The position numbers were made by a program, and so were the translations under genes. Under the pieces are notes generated by a model, which was not told the DNA's origin, made no database searches, and was given only the letters and a program-made list of their open reading frames with translations. A DNA stretch of 64,000 bases from Hymenobacter telluris (lineage in GTDB: Bacteria; Bacteroidota; Bacteroidia; Cytophagales; Hymenobacteraceae): assembly GCF_017313265.1 (NCBI RefSeq), contig NZ_JAFLQZ010000003.1, forward strand, positions 496,001 to 560,000, in the 5' to 3' direction. Of this stretch, positions 41,108-49,614 are shown in pieces (the stretch's first letter is position 1; every line of letters starts with the position of its first letter).

Positions 41108-41566
41108 ATGCGCACCAAGTGGTGGGTGGGCTTGCTGCAACTGCTGTTCCTATCGGCGGTGGCGCGGGCCCAAACGGGTCCGGTCACCGCCGATTCGCTT
41201 TCCGGGGCTGCGGCCAGCCTTACCACGGCGGGCGGGGTGCGGTATACGGTGCTGGCAGCCGGCAGCGGCGCGCGGCCACTGCCCCGGAGTCGGGTTACGG
41301 TGGCGTACCGTGGCTACCTGCCTACCGGACAGTTGTTTGATAGTTCGCCTAACAACCGACCATTGCGGTTTCGGGTGGGACAGGGCGAGGTCATTCCGGG
41401 CTGGGACGAATTGCTGCCGCTCTTGGCTGTTGGTACGCGCGTCCGCGCCTGGATTCCGGCCCGTTTGGCGTACGGCTCCCGCGGCGTAAAAGGCCCGGAC
41501 GACACTTACATTATCCCTCCCGATACCGACCTGGTTTTCATGCTGGAGCTACTTTCAGCTCGTTGA
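41108..41566 (+). CDS. FKBP-type peptidyl-prolyl isomerase, exported, 3 of 4
   Basis: A small exported FKBP of 152 residues from ATG 41108. The signal peptide MRTKWWVGLLQLLFLSAVARAQ is followed by a single FKBP domain with YRGYLPTGQLFDSSPNNRP, GQGEVIPGWDELLPLLAVGTRVRAWIPARLAYGSRG and LVFMLELLSAR. An alternative ATG at 41078 overlaps the stop of the previous gene (translational coupling possible) and would add ten residues in front of the signal peptide. There is no lipobox cysteine, so it should be soluble in the periplasm. Confidence 0.88.
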   Translation: MRTKWWVGLLQLLFLSAVARAQTGPVTADSLSGAAASLTTAGGVRYTVLAAGSGARPLPRSRVTVAYRGYLPTGQLFDSSPNNRPLRFRVGQGEVIPGWDELLPLLAVGTRVRAWIPARLAYGSRGVKGPDDTYIIPPDTDLVFMLELLSAR

Positions 41567-41605
41567 GCGAACTTACTTTCGCTACGATTCACCTTTTTTC
41601 CTGCT

Positions 41606-42670
41606 ATGATTTCCTTATCCAGCTTTTCCAAGGCCCTACTTACAGGCCTCACCGGGCTTGTGGTGCTAGGGCACACCGCTCAGGCCCAAACCAAGAAAAC
41701 TCCAGTACCGGTTCGTAAGCCAACTACTGCCACAAAAGCACCCGCCAAAAAGCCGGTTGCTACCAAAACACCCGTGAAACCAGCGCAGCCCCAGGGCTTT
41801 AGCCGCACCAAATCGGGCATCGAGTACCGCATCTACCGGCGCAGCAATGGCCGCTATACGCTTCGCACCGATGTAAACCCGGCCGGTGATCCTACCTATT
41901 CCACCCGTATTGGCAAAACCCTGGCGGCACACATGCAGTACCGCACGGCCAAGGACTCGCTGCTGTTCAGCTCGCGTAAGCAGCTAGGTATGGCCGCGCA
42001 GGTGCCGCTGGCCGCTCTTCAGGAGCGGGGCGGTATCGAGGAAGCGGTTACGCTGCTGCAAGCCGGCGACTCGGCCGTGTTTCGCTTCAACCTCGACTCT
42101 GTTTTTGCAAAGTCGTTCCGGCAACCAGTTCCTCCGTTTCTGCGCAAGGCTGGCAATACGCTCACGATGCTAGTGAAAGCCCAAAAGCTGATGACTCCTG
42201 CCGAAGCGCAGGCCGAACAGCAGAAAATGATGGAACTGGCGCAGCAAAAAGCCGACGCCGATGCGGCCCAGTTCATTGCCAAAGACGACGCGCTGATTCA
42301 GGAGTACATGAAGAAAAACAACCTGACTGGGGTCAAGACCTCGGGCGGCACTTATTACGTTGTCACCAAAGCTGGCACTGGCCCTAAGCCACAAGCAGGC
42401 CAGACTGTTTCGGTGCTCTACACCGGCATGCTGCTCGATGGCAAGGTATTCGACTCGTCGGAAAAGAATGGCGGCCAGCCCATTACCTTCCCGCTGGGCC
42501 GGGGCCAGGTAATCAGAGGTTGGGACCAAGGCTTGCTGGAATTAGCCCAGGGAACTAAGGCCATTTTGCTTATCCCGTCTCCTCTCGCCTATGGCTCCCG
42601 TGGTGCTGGCGCCGATATTCCCGCCAATGCCATCCTCCGCTTCGACGTGGAGTTGGTGGACGTGAAATAG
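41606..42670 (+). CDS. FKBP-type peptidyl-prolyl isomerase, exported, 4 of 4
   Basis: A 354-residue exported FKBP, paralogous to gene 1 of the cluster. A signal peptide ending GHTAQAQ is followed by a basic Lys/Pro/Thr/Ala linker (residues 28-65). The same N-terminal domain then appears (MQYRTAKDSLLFSSRKQLG, GDSAVFRFNLDSVFAKSFRQPVPPFLRKAGNTL), followed by a Gln/Ala helical linker and the FKBP domain (VLYTGMLLDGKVFDSSEKNGGQP, GQVIRGWDQGLLELAQGTKAILLIPSPLAYGSRGAG). In place of the lipobox of gene 1 it has a cleavable signal, so the pair may act in different envelope positions. Confidence 0.92.
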   Translation: MISLSSFSKALLTGLTGLVVLGHTAQAQTKKTPVPVRKPTTATKAPAKKPVATKTPVKPAQPQGFSRTKSGIEYRIYRRSNGRYTLRTDVNPAGDPTYSTRIGKTLAAHMQYRTAKDSLLFSSRKQLGMAAQVPLAALQERGGIEEAVTLLQAGDSAVFRFNLDSVFAKSFRQPVPPFLRKAGNTLTMLVKAQKLMTPAEAQAEQQKMMELAQQKADADAAQFIAKDDALIQEYMKKNNLTGVKTSGGTYYVVTKAGTGPKPQAGQTVSVLYTGMLLDGKVFDSSEKNGGQPITFPLGRGQVIRGWDQGLLELAQGTKAILLIPSPLAYGSRGAGADIPANAILRFDVELVDVK

Positions 42671-42748
42671 AGAGATGGTGAAATGGTGAGTGTTCTGTTT
42701 GATTCCCTTGTGGGGTTAGAACGAACAACTCACCATTTCACCATCTCT
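42671..42748. repeat. Octamer inverted repeat between FKBP 4 and recO
   Basis: Left arm 42671-42694 and right arm 42724-42748 are inverted copies (21 bases perfect, then a one-base indel), built of GTGAAATG/GTGAGTGT-type eight-base units. The same family occurs between mrdA and mreD. The left arm starts right after the FKBP stop, between convergent genes, where it could act as a terminator. Confidence 0.88.
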
Positions 42749-42756
42749 ATTTTATC

Positions 42757-43473
42757 TTATTCTGCTAGCACTTCCGAGAGAATGGCTAGAGAGCGGACTT
42801 CGCCAAGCCGCTCAACGTGCAGCTGATAATAGCGGATTATCACATTGAGTAGCTCGCGCCGTACCCGACCGTTGGGAATAGTAACGCGGGTAGGGTCTTC
42901 AAGCAATTCGTCAATGTACTGCTCGAACTCCTGGAGGCGCAGCACGGCGGGGCCGCCGCCTTGGCTGGTGGGTACCGTGGCCGCAAAAGTTACCTGCGTG
43001 GTCAGTTCTTCGCCCGTCTCGACTCCAAAGCCCAGGTACGTGGCCAGTTTGAGTAGGAAACCCAGCGCAAAGTTCTCGTAGCCGCTGGTTTGCTGGTCGA
43101 AGGTTAGCAGGCTGTCGTGCAGAAACTGGAAAAGCGCCTCGTTTTCCTCTTCCTCCTGCATCGAGTGGCTTAGGATTTCGGATAGAACCAGCGCCACACT
43201 GCTCTTCTGCACATCGTAGGGAATGCTGCGGTACGACTCAGCGCAGCGAAATTCAGAAAGACGCGTGAGGCCACCGTTTTTCGAGGTGTAGGCCACCAGT
43301 TCCAGCAGCGTAAGCGGCTGAAACAGCGCAATCCGGCCTGGGGGCTTGGCTTTGCGTACGCCATTCACCACGTAGCTCTGCACCCCCAGCCGCTCGGTAT
43401 ATATGCGCGCAATAATGCTGGTTTCGCGGTACTTGATGTAGCTCAGAACAACCCCTCGGGTTTTGATTAGCAT
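42757..43473 (-). CDS. recO: DNA repair protein RecO
   Basis: A 238-residue protein of the RecFOR recombination-mediator pathway, which loads RecA on gapped DNA. The N-terminal OB fold starts MLIKTRGVVLSYIKYRETSIIARIYTERLGVQSYVVNGVRKAKPPGRIALFQPLTLLELVAY. The rest is the helical RecO domain. The zinc-finger cysteines found in some RecO proteins are absent, as in many Bacteroidota RecO sequences I know. The length is standard. Confidence 0.93.
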   Translation of the reverse strand: MLIKTRGVVLSYIKYRETSIIARIYTERLGVQSYVVNGVRKAKPPGRIALFQPLTLLELVAYTSKNGGLTRLSEFRCAESYRSIPYDVQKSSVALVLSEILSHSMQEEEENEALFQFLHDSLLTFDQQTSGYENFALGFLLKLATYLGFGVETGEELTTQVTFAATVPTSQGGGPAVLRLQEFEQYIDELLEDPTRVTIPNGRVRRELLNVIIRYYQLHVERLGEVRSLAILSEVLAE

Positions 43474-43478
43474 GTGGA

Positions 43479-43560
43479 GTTGAATGGTTGAATTGCTAAA
43501 GGGTTGGTTGCTCTCTGAAATTGTTGAACAACCAACCCTTTAGCAATTCAACAATTCAAC
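43479..43560. repeat. Octamer inverted repeat between porZ and recO
   Basis: Arms 43479-43510 and 43529-43560 are 32 bases long and inverted with one mismatch, with an 18-base loop. Units are GTTGAATG, GTTGAATT, GCTAAAGG and GTTGGTTG. The repeat starts 5 bases from the recO ATG and ends 8 bases from the porZ stop, so it almost fills the gap. Confidence 0.92.
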
Positions 43561-43568
43561 TATGCCGC

Positions 43569-45932
43569 CTATTTCTCTACTACGGCAATTTTGCTGACGC
43601 AGCCGTTCTTGCCGTCGGCATCCGACGACAGCACCAGATACACCCCCGACTGCACCTTGCGGCCGTTGTAGTCGCTCAGATTCCAGACAAGGCCGCCACC
43701 GGTGGCCGTGGTCTGGTACACCAGCTTCCCGGTCACATCGGTTATTTTAACAACGCCGTTGTTAGCCAAGCCCGTTATGCCTACCTGCCCGTTGAAGTTG
43801 GTGCGCACCGGATTCGGCGACACTTTGAAGCAGTCTTTGGGTGCGCCTTCAGTGACCGTAGCCGAGCCCCGGTAGGATACTACTCCCGCCGCAGTAGCCA
43901 CGAATACTTCGCCGGTCTTATCATTCACAGCTATGTCGATGATGCTGTTGGAAGGCAGCGGGCTATTATCAGTAGTGAAATGCAACAAGCCTTCGTCGGC
44001 GTTTTCGCTGAATAGCCATAGCCCCCGCTCGGTTCCGAACCACTTGCGGTTAGCTCCATCCACAGCCACTGCCTTTACTATATCGTCGGCCAGCGCGGCA
44101 AAGCCGATACCTTCGCCGCGCCGCACAATAGGCGTGGTGAAAGCCGGATTGCTACCGGCAACAAATGCCGAGCCCGGATCGTCGAGCACGCCCACCCCTT
44201 TGGCAGTTCCCGCCCAAATAGCGCCTTTCCGGTCTTTGGCCAACGCGTAAATGGTGTTAGATGGCAGTCCATTGCTTTCCGTAAAATATAAAGGAGCTGC
44301 CTTCGAGACATCATCGTAAGCAAACAGGCCAGCTCCTGTGCTTCCTCCTTCCTTACGGAATTTCGAAACCCATACGGCACCAAAATCATCAAGCACCAGC
44401 CGATTGAGGTTGCTGAGTTCTTGGAAAGGAATAGTGCGCCACGTGTCAGTGCTTGGCGTAAGCACAAATAAGCCGGGGCCAGGCCGCTCATAGCGACGCG
44501 TAGCCACCCACACATCCCCATTAGGTGCGGCCACCGCATCCATTACCCGGGTGTATCTGGGGTCACCTTGAACAGAACTTACCAAAGGCACCCCTGGCAT
44601 TCCTTCGATATACTGTTTGAACTCGCCGGGGCCTTTCCACCGCAGCAAACCGTCGCCGTAACTGCACACATAGAGGGTGCCATCAGCCGTTCGGGTTCCC
44701 CGAATCAGGTCTCGCATATCGGGCAACTGCGTGGTGGACGGGAAATTCTCCCGGGTATAATTAGTCCAACGGCCGTCTTTGTACTCGTAAAACCCTTTGT
44801 TGTTTCCTCGCTGGTTGGATGCCTCTTCGTAGCCGCCCGTGAAGATATTCACGGTGTTCGTGCGGGCATCCGCCAGCAGCCCAAACGCCGTGGCTTCCTG
44901 CGGGGCGTTGGTGGCAAAAGCCTCGTAGTTCTGGCGGTCGGTAGTTCGGAGCAGGCCCCGCTGCCCATCGGCAATGTATAGATTACCGTCTCGGTCGCGC
45001 AGAGCAGCTTGCGGGTTAGGCGCATTGGCAACGGTAGTAAGAGGAGTTAGGGTGTTGCCCGCATTAGCCAGAACAGCTACCGTTCGGGTACTACCCGTTG
45101 CGCTGGTAATCAGCAGGCCTTCCGAGGATGAGGCTAGATTTAAGTACAGGTCCGCGTACACTGCAAACAAGAACTGCCAACCCGTGCCGGCTACGTATCG
45201 CTGCACATTTCCAAAGCTACGGCCCGCATAAGCTTGTCCGTTGTGCGTAACCAGCGTGCGGTAGACTCCGTCGGAACCAGGCAAATCAAGATTCCAGTTG
45301 CGGTAGTTAGCTTGGTCGGCGGTTAAGGGCGCCCGCAGGATGCCTTTATCGGTAGCCAGGAACAGGAAGCCACTGGCTACGGTACTCGCGTAGGCTTTAA
45401 TCTGCGCGCCCTGCGGCCCGATGTTGGAGAAAGTGTCGCGCACTTCCATCTTGGTCATATCAAGCACCACCAAGCCAAAATCACACGACAGATAGGCGTA
45501 GCGGCCATTGAAGGTAATGTGGTTGATGTTCTTTGAGCCCGTTAGCTGCTTGCGCTTGATGTCGTTGATGTTGCGGATGCGGGTACCGTCGGCGCTCAGC
45601 AGATCCAAGTTGCCGTCGCGGTACGCTACCAATACCTGGTCGGTGGTGGCATCGTAGGCTACTGTGCTAACACCAACGCTGTTGAGGCCGTCGCGGCGCG
45701 AAAGCAGCGTGGTGGTATTGGTTTCCTTATCGAAGTAAAAGAAGGCATCCTCCGCCGCCACATAAATGCGTTTGCCGGCGTCGGCCATCACCCGGGCCCG
45801 ACTGTTGGGCAGGTGCAGCTGCCAGTCGCCGTAGCCGGCGGTGCTTTGCGCCTGCGTGGTTGCGGGTGCCAGAAGTACAAAGCTTAGCAGGGATAAAGCG
45901 GCAACGCGTAATGTGGGTAGCAAACAAATCAT
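43569..45932 (-). CDS. porZ: PorZ-like T9SS component with beta-propellers
   Basis: A 787-residue exported protein. A signal peptide (residues 1-29, ending TTQAQ) is followed by propeller repeats in which GDWQLHLPNSRARVMADAGKRIYVAAEDAFFYFD, GRYAYLSCDFGLVVLDMTKMEVRDTFSNIG and Reg_prop-like DRKGAIWAGTAKGVGVLDD are recognisable. The C-terminal domain has CFKVSPNPVRTNFNGQVGITGL and LVWNLSDYNGRKVQSGVYLVL, a T9SS-type sorting/structural domain. Size, architecture and the opening match PorZ, the surface protein that supplies anionic LPS to the T9SS sortase in Porphyromonas. Whether A-LPS exists here is unknown. It is followed by recO on the same strand. Confidence 0.8.
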   Translation of the reverse strand: MICLLPTLRVAALSLLSFVLLAPATTQAQSTAGYGDWQLHLPNSRARVMADAGKRIYVAAEDAFFYFDKETNTTTLLSRRDGLNSVGVSTVAYDATTDQVLVAYRDGNLDLLSADGTRIRNINDIKRKQLTGSKNINHITFNGRYAYLSCDFGLVVLDMTKMEVRDTFSNIGPQGAQIKAYASTVASGFLFLATDKGILRAPLTADQANYRNWNLDLPGSDGVYRTLVTHNGQAYAGRSFGNVQRYVAGTGWQFLFAVYADLYLNLASSSEGLLITSATGSTRTVAVLANAGNTLTPLTTVANAPNPQAALRDRDGNLYIADGQRGLLRTTDRQNYEAFATNAPQEATAFGLLADARTNTVNIFTGGYEEASNQRGNNKGFYEYKDGRWTNYTRENFPSTTQLPDMRDLIRGTRTADGTLYVCSYGDGLLRWKGPGEFKQYIEGMPGVPLVSSVQGDPRYTRVMDAVAAPNGDVWVATRRYERPGPGLFVLTPSTDTWRTIPFQELSNLNRLVLDDFGAVWVSKFRKEGGSTGAGLFAYDDVSKAAPLYFTESNGLPSNTIYALAKDRKGAIWAGTAKGVGVLDDPGSAFVAGSNPAFTTPIVRRGEGIGFAALADDIVKAVAVDGANRKWFGTERGLWLFSENADEGLLHFTTDNSPLPSNSIIDIAVNDKTGEVFVATAAGVVSYRGSATVTEGAPKDCFKVSPNPVRTNFNGQVGITGLANNGVVKITDVTGKLVYQTTATGGGLVWNLSDYNGRKVQSGVYLVLSSDADGKNGCVSKIAVVEK

Positions 45933-45992
45933 ATGCGGAGGATAAGAAATGCAGAAGGTCAGCAGTGCCCCTTCAACGCCGAATAACAGGAA

Positions 45993-46616
45993 TTAGTGCT
46001 TGCTCCGCTCGGTGGCTTCCAGAATTGCTTTTTCCTGCATGCCCGCTAAAAAACAAGGCCGACAACGCGCCTCATACGCATCGGTTTCCCCGAGCAGAAT
46101 CTTGTCTTCCGACGCCGACACCCGGAATGAATACGATGCAATTTCGCCGCAGCACACGCACACCGCGTGCACTTTGGTAACAAACTCGGCTACGGCCATC
46201 AGGGCGGGCATGGGCCCGAACGGCTGCCCCTGAAAGTCCATGTCGAGGCCGGCCACAATCACGCGGGTGCCACGGTTGGCTAGTTGCACGCACACATCAA
46301 TCAGGCTCTCATCGAAAAACTGCGCTTCGTCGATGCCCACCACATCGGAGCCGGCCGCTAGCAGCAGCATTTCCTGGGCCAGCGCCACGGGCGTTGAGCG
46401 GATGCTGTTGGCGTTGTGCGACACCACATCCTCAACGTGGTAGCGGGTATCGAGAGCCGGCTTGAAGATTTCCACCCGCTGACGGGCAATTTTGGCGCGC
46501 TTGAGCCGGCGAATCAATTCTTCGGTTTTTCCCGAGAACATCGAGCCGCACACCACTTCAATCCAGCCCCGGCGGGGTACGTCGCGGCCATGGCCGCCGC
46601 GGGGTTCTATAAACAA
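45993..46616 (-). CDS. tdk: Thymidine kinase
   Basis: A 207-residue cytosolic type II thymidine kinase. The P-loop is [20 protein letters not shown]. Walker B is [10 protein letters not shown]. The lasso-domain zinc ligands are [14 protein letters not shown] and ARCRPCF. The frame is open upstream to 46685, but the family's usual opening ([16 protein letters not shown]) begins at a TTG at 46616, which I chose. The upstream part overlaps an octamer-like repeat. It phosphorylates thymidine for DNA synthesis and fits functionally with the nucleoside permease and ndk elsewhere in the window. Confidence 0.93.
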   Translation of the reverse strand: MFIEPRGGHGRDVPRRGWIEVVCGSMFSGKTEELIRRLKRAKIARQRVEIFKPALDTRYHVEDVVSHNANSIRSTPVALAQEMLLLAAGSDVVGIDEAQFFDESLIDVCVQLANRGTRVIVAGLDMDFQGQPFGPMPALMAVAEFVTKVHAVCVCCGEIASYSFRVSASEDKILLGETDAYEARCRPCFLAGMQEKAILEATERSKH

Positions 46617-46627
46617 CTTCGTGAAGA

Positions 46628-46803
46628 ATAACTGAGTGACGGAGTAACTGAGTGAGCATCTACAGGCGCTCTTTTCAGCCTGCACAAGCCTCAGCTTTGG
46701 CAGCCCAAATTACAACTTTACCTCCGGAAGCTACCACGGTTACGTGGTGGATTTCTGGGCTCGTTCGCCTATCGTTCAGACACTCAGCTGCTCAGCTAGC
46801 TAC
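46628..46803. repeat. Degenerate octamer repeat between ferredoxin and tdk genes
   Basis: 46628-46660 contains eight-base units ACTGAGTG, ACGGAGTA and ACTGAGTG. A divergent inverted counterpart (CTCAGCTGCTCAGCTAGC) is at about 46777-46803. This is the least regular of the intergenic repeats, and pairing is imperfect. Confidence 0.5.
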
Positions 46804-47123
46804 TCACTGGCATAGCGCACGTGCGGCAGCTTGGTGGCTTCGGGCACGCGGCCGGTTACGTCGCCTTCGGGCAGGTGGGTTTGGCAGGTAAGGCGCTCGG
46901 TAAGTTGGAGCCGGCCGGCGGCCTGGTAGCGCAATTCGGCGGCGGTGGGCGGCGTTAGGCTCTCGGCCCCGCTCACCAGAATGATGCGGCAGGTGGTGCA
47001 CCGCCCTTTGGCCCCGCAGGCGTGCATCCAGTCGTGGCCGGCGGCTTGCAGGGCAGCCAGGAGCGTACTACCGGCGGGCACGGGCACAGTAGCAGGCAGG
47101 TTTTGCACGGTGAGCGTAGGCAT
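46800..47123 (-). CDS. 2Fe-2S plant-type ferredoxin
   Basis: A 107-residue plant/adrenodoxin-type ferredoxin. The cluster ligands appear as ACGAKGRCTTCR (three cysteines near residues 36, 42 and 45) and a fourth in LTCQTHLP near residue 80. The opening TLTVQNLPATVPVPAGSTLLAALQAAG is the standard ubiquitin-like fold start. Its last residues (VRYASE) and stop lie within the degenerate repeat. The partner is not evident from the neighbours. Confidence 0.92.
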   Translation of the reverse strand: MPTLTVQNLPATVPVPAGSTLLAALQAAGHDWMHACGAKGRCTTCRIILVSGAESLTPPTAAELRYQAAGRLQLTERLTCQTHLPEGDVTGRVPEATKLPHVRYASE

Positions 47124-47158
47124 TTTCCTTAACTTTCAGGCCTGAATATGGCTTTCCG

Positions 47159-48328
47159 ATGAACGACAAAGATAGCACGACCCTTCGTGAACAATATGGC
47201 CGCAAGTTGGCTGCTCACCTCTGCGACCAGCATTTTGGGGCTCGCCCCACCGCTACCCTCGACGGGCCGGCGGTGCTCCGTTTCACCCCTATCCGGCAGG
47301 TAAACCTGTTTGTAGTGCAACAGCTACTGGCGCAATGGACCCAGGAAATGGCCCGCTTACGCAGCCCCTACTTTGATTTTGAGGCCGACGACGTGCGGAC
47401 GGCTCTCACGCAGTTCATGAATGTATTGTCGCGCCGCATCAAGCTGAGCCGCAGCGCATTCGAGCCGCTGCTGGCCCGCGCCGTTGCGGATACCTTGGCC
47501 GCCACTCAGGACTTGGCGGGTACTTTCGAGGCGAAGCTGCTGAATGGCCAGCCCGCCGCTACCAGCACCCAACTGCGCGACGCCCTGCGCTACCTCGACA
47601 TCAACAAGCCGCTCTTTCAGGGCTTCTTGGATACGCTACCAACGGATACACCATTGGAGCGCGACACCTTGCTTCAGCAGTTTCGGCAGCATGTAGCCAG
47701 TAATACCGCTTTGCAACAGCCACTAAGCCAGATAGTGGCGGAGTTCGATGCGTTGCTACCACTACGCGAGGAAGACTTACAACCCAGCCGTTCGGCTACT
47801 GCGGCGCCTGTTGCTCCTATGCCTGCTGCGCCGGCGCCAGCCGCCCCGATAGCTGCACCAGCTCCGGCAGCGGCGGCTACGGCTCCAGAGCCGGTAAAGC
47901 CCGTTCTTCCCGCGCCGCCTGTCCCGGAAGTGAAGCCGGCCGTGGCAGCGGCACCGGAAAAGCTGCAAGCAGATGCGGAAGCCGTAGTTCCGCTGTATCA
48001 GAAGCTGAAAGCCAGCCAGCCAGCCGGCCAGACCCTGAGCGAAACCCTGCGCTCCGAGCGGCCAGTAGGTACGTTGGCCGAGCAGGCGCCGAAGGTGGAA
48101 AGCTTACGCGAGGCTATTTCCATCAACCAGCGCTTCAGCTTCATCAATGAGCTATTCGAGGGCGAAAACATGGCGTACCACGCCGCTATTCAGCACCTTG
48201 ACACCTTGCCCGATGCCGACTCGGCGAAGCGCTACGTGAGTGAGCATCTGGCCAGCAAGCACGACTGGGCGCGCAAGGATGAGCACGTAAACAAGCTGCT
48301 CAAGCTGATTGACCGGAAGTTTGCGTGA
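47159..48328 (+). CDS. Conserved two-part protein with Ala/Pro linker, function unknown
   Basis: A 389-residue protein in three parts. The N-terminal region (1-200) is alpha-helical; it includes QYGRKLAAHLCDQHFG, a conserved-looking VNLFVVQQLLAQWTQEMARLRSPYFDFEADDVRTALTQFMNVLSRRIKLSR, and further helices. The flexible linker (210-270) consists almost only of Ala, Pro, Val and Glu. The C-terminal domain (about 290-389) reads LREAISINQRFSFINELFEGENMAYHAAIQHLDTLPDADSAKRYVSEHLASKHDW, a segment I recognise from many uncharacterised Bacteroidota proteins. There is no signal peptide. Function unknown. It is transcribed divergently from the ferredoxin with only 35 bases between the start codons. Confidence 0.8.
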   Translation: MNDKDSTTLREQYGRKLAAHLCDQHFGARPTATLDGPAVLRFTPIRQVNLFVVQQLLAQWTQEMARLRSPYFDFEADDVRTALTQFMNVLSRRIKLSRSAFEPLLARAVADTLAATQDLAGTFEAKLLNGQPAATSTQLRDALRYLDINKPLFQGFLDTLPTDTPLERDTLLQQFRQHVASNTALQQPLSQIVAEFDALLPLREEDLQPSRSATAAPVAPMPAAPAPAAPIAAPAPAAAATAPEPVKPVLPAPPVPEVKPAVAAAPEKLQADAEAVVPLYQKLKASQPAGQTLSETLRSERPVGTLAEQAPKVESLREAISINQRFSFINELFEGENMAYHAAIQHLDTLPDADSAKRYVSEHLASKHDWARKDEHVNKLLKLIDRKFA

Positions 48329-48370
48329 GCAACTGGTAGCTGATTGTTGCACTGTTGATTGGTATCGTGA

Positions 48371-49474
48371 ATGCTTGCAGGTAGATTTCATTCAACAGCT
48401 TCCAGCACAGCAGATAGCAGCAATCTGCCATTGGCTATAAGTCGCAAAGCGCGGTGGCGCGAATGGGTACTGGTGTATCTGCTGGCGCTGGGCGTACTGG
48501 CGGGTCCGGCGTACACCATGTACGTGCACTACGATTTCTCGCACTCCCTCGACACCCGCAGCTACCTGCGCATGGCGCGGGGCGAGTTTGAGGGCGTGAG
48601 CGTAACGCGCCGCTACCGGGTGCTGGTGCCTGCTGCTGCGGGCGTTTTGGCTTGGCCCTTGGAGCAGGTGTACGCCCGCATCTGGCCCCAGCGCGCCGCC
48701 ACCGATTGGCCCCTTCGGCTGGCGTTTTACGTGCTGAATACGCTACTAATGGCCGGCACGGGGCTGGTGCTCTATGAAACCTGCCGCCTTTTTGGAGCCA
48801 CACCGGCGGCGGCGGCGTTGGCGGTAGTGGCCGTGCTGTGTAGCCGTTGGGCAGTGTATATCACCGGGTTGCCGCTGGTTGACAGCTTGTACATGCTGGT
48901 TTTCGCGCTGGCTTTTTACGCGAGCCGCAGCGGCTCGAAGTGGGCGTTGGTGGCGGTGCTTGTGCTGGGGTGGCAGGCGAAGGAGTCGTTTGTGTTTCTG
49001 GTGCCGTGGCTGCTGCTTTTCAGCCGCCGGGCGCTGAACTGGCCGGCGCAGCTGGCGTGGCTGGCTCTGGGCGGCGCGCTGGCGTTTGCAGTCCGGTACT
49101 GGATTGACACGCGCATTGGGGCGCCACCCGCTGCAAGCGTGCAAAATGCGCTAAACCATTTCGAAAACTTGAGCTACTCGTTGCGGCGTTTGCTGTCGGT
49201 GAAAGGAGCAGGCGAAATATTCAGCGTCTTTGGGTTTTTCTGGCTGGTGCTGCTACTAGGCCTGCGCGGCGGCACGGTACGGCGGGCGCAGTGGCTCACT
49301 CCGCTGGGGTGGCCTGGTGCAACCTTTGTGGGCGTGGTATTGGTGCACATGTTTCTGTCCGGCGACCTGGGGCGCATGGGCTACCTAGCGGCCCCGGTTT
49401 TCGCAGTGGCGTTTGCCCTGATTATCACGCAGCAATTAGGTTTCCAGAGCAACTTGGAGCGGTTTCGGAGGTAA
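48371..49474 (+). CDS. Polytopic membrane protein, possibly GT-C-like
   Basis: A 367-residue protein with about nine to ten hydrophobic segments after a 33-residue polar N terminus. The first loop carries HYDFSHSLDTRSYLRMARGEFEGVSVTRRYRVLVPAAAG. The acidic HYDFSHSLDTRSYL lies in the position where GT-C glycosyltransferases and related membrane proteins carry their catalytic Asp, but no family is certain. Similar proteins are annotated only as hypothetical in my memory. The start is uncertain; a TTG or ATG slightly downstream is possible. It is followed by a GC-rich hairpin and a convergent membrane-protein gene. Confidence 0.7.
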   Translation: MLAGRFHSTASSTADSSNLPLAISRKARWREWVLVYLLALGVLAGPAYTMYVHYDFSHSLDTRSYLRMARGEFEGVSVTRRYRVLVPAAAGVLAWPLEQVYARIWPQRAATDWPLRLAFYVLNTLLMAGTGLVLYETCRLFGATPAAAALAVVAVLCSRWAVYITGLPLVDSLYMLVFALAFYASRSGSKWALVAVLVLGWQAKESFVFLVPWLLLFSRRALNWPAQLAWLALGGALAFAVRYWIDTRIGAPPAASVQNALNHFENLSYSLRRLLSVKGAGEIFSVFGFFWLVLLLGLRGGTVRRAQWLTPLGWPGATFVGVVLVHMFLSGDLGRMGYLAAPVFAVAFALIITQQLGFQSNLERFRR

Positions 49475-49555
49475 GCGGGGCTGGCCCCGCCCGTTGTCGA
49501 ACGGAATCGGTGAAACGGCGCCGGTAGCGGGGCGGGGGCCAGCCCCGCCCCTACC
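49475..49555. repeat. GC-rich intergenic inverted repeat between convergent membrane-protein genes
   Basis: GGGGCTGGCCCCGCCC (from 49477) and an inverted counterpart (49530-49552) enclose a second small palindrome. Each arm contains its own GGGGCTGGCCCC self-palindrome. It could act as a terminator for both genes. Confidence 0.75.
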
Positions 49556-49614
49556 GCGTGCAACCTGTACCCCGACCCGGAAACTGCCCTAGCTACATTC
49601 TACTAGCAGGTTTC

